Shown: positions 60,515-64,000 of the stretch, piece after piece
Layout: each line of letters starts with the position of its first letter
How positions within the stretch are numbered: the stretch's first letter is position 1
From: Achromobacter sp. Bel
GTDB lineage: Bacteria; Pseudomonadota; Gammaproteobacteria; Burkholderiales; Burkholderiaceae_B
Assembly (NCBI RefSeq): GCF_012928505.1
Contig: NZ_JABBJN010000015.1
Location: 1 to 64,000, forward strand
DNA: 64,000 nt
Direction: 5' to 3'
Program-made: the position numbers and the translations under genes
Notes under the pieces: generated by a model
What the model was told of the DNA's origin: nothing
Database searches by the model: none
What the model saw: the letters and a program-made list of their open reading frames with translations, nothing else

Positions 60515-61651
60515 TCAGGCGGCGGCCAGCAGTTCGGGTTCCGCGGTCAGGCTGTAACGGGTGAACGTACGGTTCAACGCGGGCAGCGGCGCCACTTCCA
60601 TCAGGCCGGCGGCGGGTTCCATGATGACCATGGCGACCGTGGCCGACAGGTTGTCGTGGCTGCCGGGGCGCGGCGGGCGGCAGACGGAATAGGGCGAGCC
60701 GAAGTCGTCGAACAGGGCGTGCTTCAGGTCTTCGCGCGTCAGTTGCGTCTTGTCGTTCAGCAGGCGGCGCACGCGCCAGTCGCGGTAGGCGCTTTCCGGC
60801 GTGCTGGCGCGGCCGGTGTCGCGCAGCTTGCCCAGCGCCACTTCGCTGACCCAGTGGTTGGCGTGCACGATCAGGTCGTCGGCGCCCGGGTAGATCGGGA
60901 AGGCTTCATCGGTGGTGCATTCGTAGTCGACGCCAAAGCCGGCGGCCATGCCGATCATGATGTTGTTCGAACACGACTTGGGCGTGGTGGCGACGGCCTT
61001 GATGGCCAGCGCGAAATGTTGCTGTTCCAGCACCTTGCGGCGGATCAGCGACAGCGGCACGCCCAGTTGGCGGAAGTCGCGGTCGGATTCCAGATAGTTG
61101 GCGGTGATGGACACGCCGGCGCTGTTCAGGCCGCTGCGGGCCAGGCCGCCAGCTTCCACGAAGGTCAGGATGTCCGGGCCGTTGTCGTTGCGCACGCGCA
61201 GCACGATGGCGGTTTCGGCGCATTCGGCGCGCCAGTCCCAGTTCTGGCCGTGGATCAGATTGCCGTTGGCCGAGCGCGTGGGCAGGATCAGGGCGCCCGT
61301 GCAGCCGTCGCCGGGTTCCAGTTCGGCGGCCTTCTTTTTTTCGGCGCGCGCCTTGGCGACGACTTCGGTGCGGGCGTTCACCATCACGATGTCTTCGAAC
61401 GGCACGTCGGCGCCGGCGGCGATGCCGCGCATTTCTTCCAGGTAGTGCGGGGCGAAATCCTCGATCTCACGTGCGAAATGGGCGATGAGCTGGGTGCGCG
61501 CCATGGCGTCGTAGCCCAGGTCGACCAGCGTCTGGCCGTACATGGCCGCGCTTTTGCGCACGCGGTCGGCGGCTTGCTGGCCGTAGGAGCGGCCACGGGC
61601 TTCGGGCGTGCCGGAAACCGATACGAAGGGGAATTGGGTGATCTGGGTCAT
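60515..61651 (-). CDS. C45 family autoproteolytic acyltransferase/hydrolase (isopenicillin-N acyltransferase-like)
   Basis: Protein of 378 residues in the C45/acyl-CoA:6-aminopenicillanate acyltransferase-like Ntn-hydrolase family. GDGCTGAL contains the expected nucleophile Cys117 after Gly, where the precursor self-cleaves; HGQNWDWRAE and GLNSAGVSITANYLE are family-typical. It transfers or hydrolyses acyl groups on amides. No signal peptide, so cytoplasmic. Preceded by the same operator as the hydrolase/transporter operon, and followed by a peptide-binding protein. Likely removes an acyl side chain from an imported compound. Confidence 0.9.
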   Translation of the reverse strand: MTQITQFPFVSVSGTPEARGRSYGQQAADRVRKSAAMYGQTLVDLGYDAMARTQLIAHFAREIEDFAPHYLEEMRGIAAGADVPFEDIVMVNARTEVVAKARAEKKKAAELEPGDGCTGALILPTRSANGNLIHGQNWDWRAECAETAIVLRVRNDNGPDILTFVEAGGLARSGLNSAGVSITANYLESDRDFRQLGVPLSLIRRKVLEQQHFALAIKAVATTPKSCSNNIMIGMAAGFGVDYECTTDEAFPIYPGADDLIVHANHWVSEVALGKLRDTGRASTPESAYRDWRVRRLLNDKTQLTREDLKHALFDDFGSPYSVCRPPRPGSHDNLSATVAMVIMEPAAGLMEVAPLPALNRTFTRYSLTAEPELLAAA

Positions 61652-61716
61652 GGACGGTAAGCGGCGACGCGCGCCGTGTAGTCGGAAGGGGAAATCGATA
61701 TTGCAAAAATGTTAGC

Positions 61717-61734
61717 TTATTTTGGCGCCAATAT
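61717..61734. promoter_or_regulatory. Operator C: TTGGCGCCAA palindrome upstream of C45 gene
   Basis: TTATTTTGGCGCCAATAT, identical over 18 bases to operator B. It sits 66 bases upstream of the C45 ATG on the minus strand, similar to operator A. Confidence 0.85.
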
Positions 61735-61760
61735 TGCTCAGGGTTTACCCAATGACGGGC

Positions 61761-62531
61761 TTAGCCTGCCCGCAACGCACGCGCCGCCAGGTCGCCGCAG
61801 GCAGAGAAATCGGCTCCCGCCGCCCGGAAGCGTTCCAGCAACTGCTCCACTTTCTGCAGCCGCGCGGCGCGGCCCACGCCGTTGTCGGCGCGCGGATGCA
61901 GGGTCAGGCAGGCGTAGCCGTCGGCCGCCAGCAGCGCGTCGCCCTGTTCCACCCAGTGCGCATAGGCGCGGTCCTGGGTGACGCGGCGGCTGAAGTGGGT
62001 GGCGTCGCACAGGCCTTCGCTCCAGGGCAGTTCGACCATGCCGGCGCCACCGTCGGCGTCCAGCGCATAGGGCGCGTCGTCGTCGATCGCGCTGCTGTCA
62101 TAGCGGTAGCCCAATTGCCGCAGGAGCGGCACGGTGCGCGCCGAAAATGCGCTGCTGGTGTAGCGGAAGCCCTGCGGCGCGACGCCCGTCAATCGGCCCA
62201 GGCGGTCGCGGGCGCGCTCCAGCACCTCGCCTTCGCGGTCGCCCAGCGTGCTCAGGTCTTCGAAGGCATTGCCCTGGGAGGCCGCCTCGTGGCCGTCGCG
62301 CAGGCTTTGCTCCAGCAGGTCGCGGCAGTGTTCGGCTTCGAACACCGGCCAGAAGAGCGTGGCACGGATGCTTTGCCGGCGCAGCATGTCCAGCACGCGG
62401 GCCAGGCCGCCGCCATAGGTGTAGCGGCCATGGGCGTCACGGCCGTGCAGCGCGGCTTCGGGCTGGGTCGCGGCTTCCGGGCCGATGCCTTGCACGTTCA
62501 GGGTGACCAGCACGGTCTTCGCGGCGGTCAT
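61761..62531 (-). CDS. Polysaccharide deacetylase family (NodB-fold) protein 1
   Basis: Protein of 256 residues with NodB-like features: RRQSIRATLFWPVFEAEH, DGHEAASQGNAFEDLS, TLGDREGEV, and PQGFRYTSSAFSARTVPLLRQLGYRYDSSA. It lacks a signal peptide and is cytoplasmic, so it probably acts on a small molecule (allantoinase-like hydrolysis or deformylation) rather than a polymer. Its ATG overlaps the stop of the upstream deacetylase by four bases. Confidence 0.85.
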   Translation of the reverse strand: MTAAKTVLVTLNVQGIGPEAATQPEAALHGRDAHGRYTYGGGLARVLDMLRRQSIRATLFWPVFEAEHCRDLLEQSLRDGHEAASQGNAFEDLSTLGDREGEVLERARDRLGRLTGVAPQGFRYTSSAFSARTVPLLRQLGYRYDSSAIDDDAPYALDADGGAGMVELPWSEGLCDATHFSRRVTQDRAYAHWVEQGDALLAADGYACLTLHPRADNGVGRAARLQKVEQLLERFRAAGADFSACGDLAARALRAG

Positions 62532-63412
62532 GCGCGTCTCCAGTTGTCGGGGTGGGCCAGGCAGTGGCGGGCAAGCGCTTCCAGCGTCATGACATGCACA
62601 TCGGATTGTGCGGCGACGTGGCCCAGGAATCGGTCCAGGGCCGCCGCGCGGGCGGGCGTGCCGGACCCGCCGGCCGCCTTGGGGTGCACGGTCAGGTGCA
62701 CATAGCCTTCGGCCTGGCGCAGCGCCTCGAATTCCTGGACCCAGTTGTCGCAGGCTTCGGCGGCCAGGCTATGGCCCGAGAAGTAGAAGGGGTAGTCGTC
62801 CAGCGACACGGTGTTGTTGGGCAGCATGACGAAACCGTCGTCGCCATCGGCCAGGTAGGGCCGGTCCTGGTCTTTTTCGCTGGCGTCGTAGCAATAGCCC
62901 AACTCGCGAAGCGCGGGCAGGGTGCGATGGCTCTTGCGCCCCGACGGCGAACACCAGCCCACCGGCGTCACACCCAGTTCCTGCTGGATGATCCGGTGGG
63001 TTTTCGCCAGCAGCGCGGGTTCTTCGTCGCCCAGGTCCCAGGCTTCGTGCAGATAGCCGTGCGCGGCGATTTCGTGTCCGGCGGCCAGGATGGCGTGGAA
63101 AGTGGCGGGGTAGTGTTCGACGTCATACCCGCAGGCGAAGAAGGTGGCGGGCATGCGGTGCCGCGCCAGGATCTCCAGGTGCCGGGGCACGCCGCGACGG
63201 ATGGCATAGCGGCCCGCGGTGTACGGGCCCGCCGGAAATTGCTTGCGGCCGACTTCGACGGCGGGGCCGTCCACGTGGACGGTGACGCAGACGACCGCGC
63301 GCACCGGCGGGGCGCCCGCGGCCCGCAAGCCTTGCGCGCGCAGTGCTTGGTCCAGCGGCAGCCAGGGGTTGTCGTCGGCGCCAATGACGACGCCGTAAGG
63401 AATTCGTTGCAT
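62528..63412 (-). CDS. Polysaccharide deacetylase family (NodB-fold) protein 2
   Basis: Protein of 294 residues: HRMPATFFACGYDVEHYP, AAGHEIAAHGYLHEAW (His pair), GWCSPSGRKSHRTLPALRELGYCYDAS, and a C-terminal HLTVHPKAAGG. These are PuuE/NodB-like and the protein is cytoplasmic. ATG 63412 overlaps the Bug stop (TGATG) and is preferred over any longer start, which would run through the Bug gene. It is the larger partner of protein 1. Confidence 0.87.
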   Translation of the reverse strand: MQRIPYGVVIGADDNPWLPLDQALRAQGLRAAGAPPVRAVVCVTVHVDGPAVEVGRKQFPAGPYTAGRYAIRRGVPRHLEILARHRMPATFFACGYDVEHYPATFHAILAAGHEIAAHGYLHEAWDLGDEEPALLAKTHRIIQQELGVTPVGWCSPSGRKSHRTLPALRELGYCYDASEKDQDRPYLADGDDGFVMLPNNTVSLDDYPFYFSGHSLAAEACDNWVQEFEALRQAEGYVHLTVHPKAAGGSGTPARAAALDRFLGHVAAQSDVHVMTLEALARHCLAHPDNWRRA

Positions 63413-64000
63413 CAGGTGGCCTTGATGTCGGCGTTTTTGATCAGGGTGCGCCACTTCTCGCTTTCGCTGGCGACGAAGCGGCCCAGTTCTTCGGGCGTGC
63501 CGCCGTGCAGCTCCAAGCCGTTTTGCGTCAACTGCGCCAGCGCGGGTTGCTTGAGCGCGCTTTGCACGGCGCCGTTCAGCATTTTGATGATGGCGGCCGG
63601 GGTGCCCGCGGGCACGAACACGCCGTTCCATCCGATGGCCTGATAGCCGGGGAAGCCGGATTCGGCCACGGTGGGCACGTCCGGCAGTGCCTGGGCGCGC
63701 TGCGCGGATGTCACCGCCAGCGGGCGCGACTTGCCGCCGTGGATGAATTGCTGCTGGTTGATCACGACGTCCATCAGGATGGGGAACTGCCCGCCCAGGA
63801 AGTCGTTGACCGCCGCCGCCGCGCCCTTGTACGGCACGCCGGGCAGGTCCAGCCCGGCCGTGGCCTTCAGCAGTTCCATGGCCAGATGCGCCGAACTGCC
63901 GTTTTGCGTGATGCCGTAGAAGTACTTGCCCGGATTGGCCTTGATGAGCGCGACCAGTTCCTGCAGGGTCCGCGCCGGAAACGACGGATGCACGACCAGC
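63412..64000 (-). CDS. Bug-type binding protein, partial (N-terminus beyond window)
   Basis: About 196 codons of the C-terminal part: PGKYFYGITQNGSSAHLAM, GVPYKGAAAAVNDFLGGQFPI, ALPDVPTVAESGFPGYQAIG are classic Bug motifs. The window edge cuts it before the start. Overlaps the first deacetylase by one base, so receptor and enzymes are likely co-expressed. Confidence 0.9.
   Translation of the reverse strand, partial: LVVHPSFPARTLQELVALIKANPGKYFYGITQNGSSAHLAMELLKATAGLDLPGVPYKGAAAAVNDFLGGQFPILMDVVINQQQFIHGGKSRPLAVTSAQRAQALPDVPTVAESGFPGYQAIGWNGVFVPAGTPAAIIKMLNGAVQSALKQPALAQLTQNGLELHGGTPEELGRFVASESEKWRTLIKNADIKAT

Noticed and set aside
1-64000. CRISPR array, tRNA, rRNA, transposase, integrase or prophage genes
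   Set aside because: None found: no regular spacer-repeat array, no tRNA cloverleaf recognised by eye, and no recombinase motifs in any frame. A tRNA scan would be decisive.

Overview
The window is high-GC DNA from a Burkholderiales bacterium of the Alcaligenaceae type (Achromobacter or Bordetella-like). The evidence is the dense, mostly leaderless gene packing, several orphan Bug-type tricarboxylate-family binding proteins, many FCD-type GntR, MarR and LysR regulators, and several dipeptide-type ABC transporters. The genus is an inference from gene content; no rRNA or other marker is present. No tRNA, rRNA, CRISPR array, insertion sequence or integrase was seen. The first 12 bases match the 3' end of the common Illumina adapter, so position 1 is probably an untrimmed contig end, and the gene there is cut by it. 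The right edge also cuts a gene.

Layout, left half. 1-7.6 kb (minus): a peptide ABC transporter with an MlrC-like M81 peptidase, RidA and a D-amino-acid-oxidase-like enzyme, probably a catabolic cluster for D-amino acid or modified-peptide compounds. 7.8-8.9 kb: a tyrosine phosphatase and a small membrane protein. 9.0-12.4 kb: a MarR regulator divergent from a flavin monooxygenase, DUF3237 and Bug unit, with a perfect operator-like palindrome between them. 12.6-18.0 kb: nitroreductase, GAF-GGDEF cyclase, VOC protein, a secreted Clp-fold protein with an LprI-like protein, and an AcfC-like binding protein. 18.2-24.3 kb: one 2013-residue DUF4011/SF1 helicase/Vsr-like nuclease protein with a transglutaminase-like domain, a probable antiphage gene. 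24.5-34.2 kb: META-domain lipoprotein, penicillin-acylase-family lipoprotein, an isochorismatase-fold protein without its catalytic triad, a Tat-exported agmatine-deiminase-like enzyme with a divergent LysR, DUF4148 and LuxR proteins.

Layout, right half. 34.4-39.9 kb: a TctDE-like two-component system with its own binding protein, divergent from a CitMHS citrate carrier and a PhaB-like reductase. 39.9-44.3 kb: small and hypothetical genes, a hicB antitoxin remnant, a cold-shock gene. 44.3-46.7 kb: norR divergent from ytfE/ric, with three NorR-type sites and a sigma-54 promoter all readable in the intergenic DNA. 48.3-61.7 kb: the most interesting region. An alpha/beta hydrolase, a complete peptide ABC transporter, an FCD-GntR regulator, two paralogous peptide-binding proteins and a C45 self-processing acyltransferase/amidase lie in three transcription units. 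Each unit begins with the same TTGGCGCCAA palindrome. They look like one regulon for uptake and deacylation/hydrolysis of an unknown acylated peptide or amide. Embedded in it is a ureide (allantoin) operon: GntR, allA, puuE and Bug, with its own operator. 61.8-64 kb: two NodB-fold deacetylases coupled to a Bug receptor.
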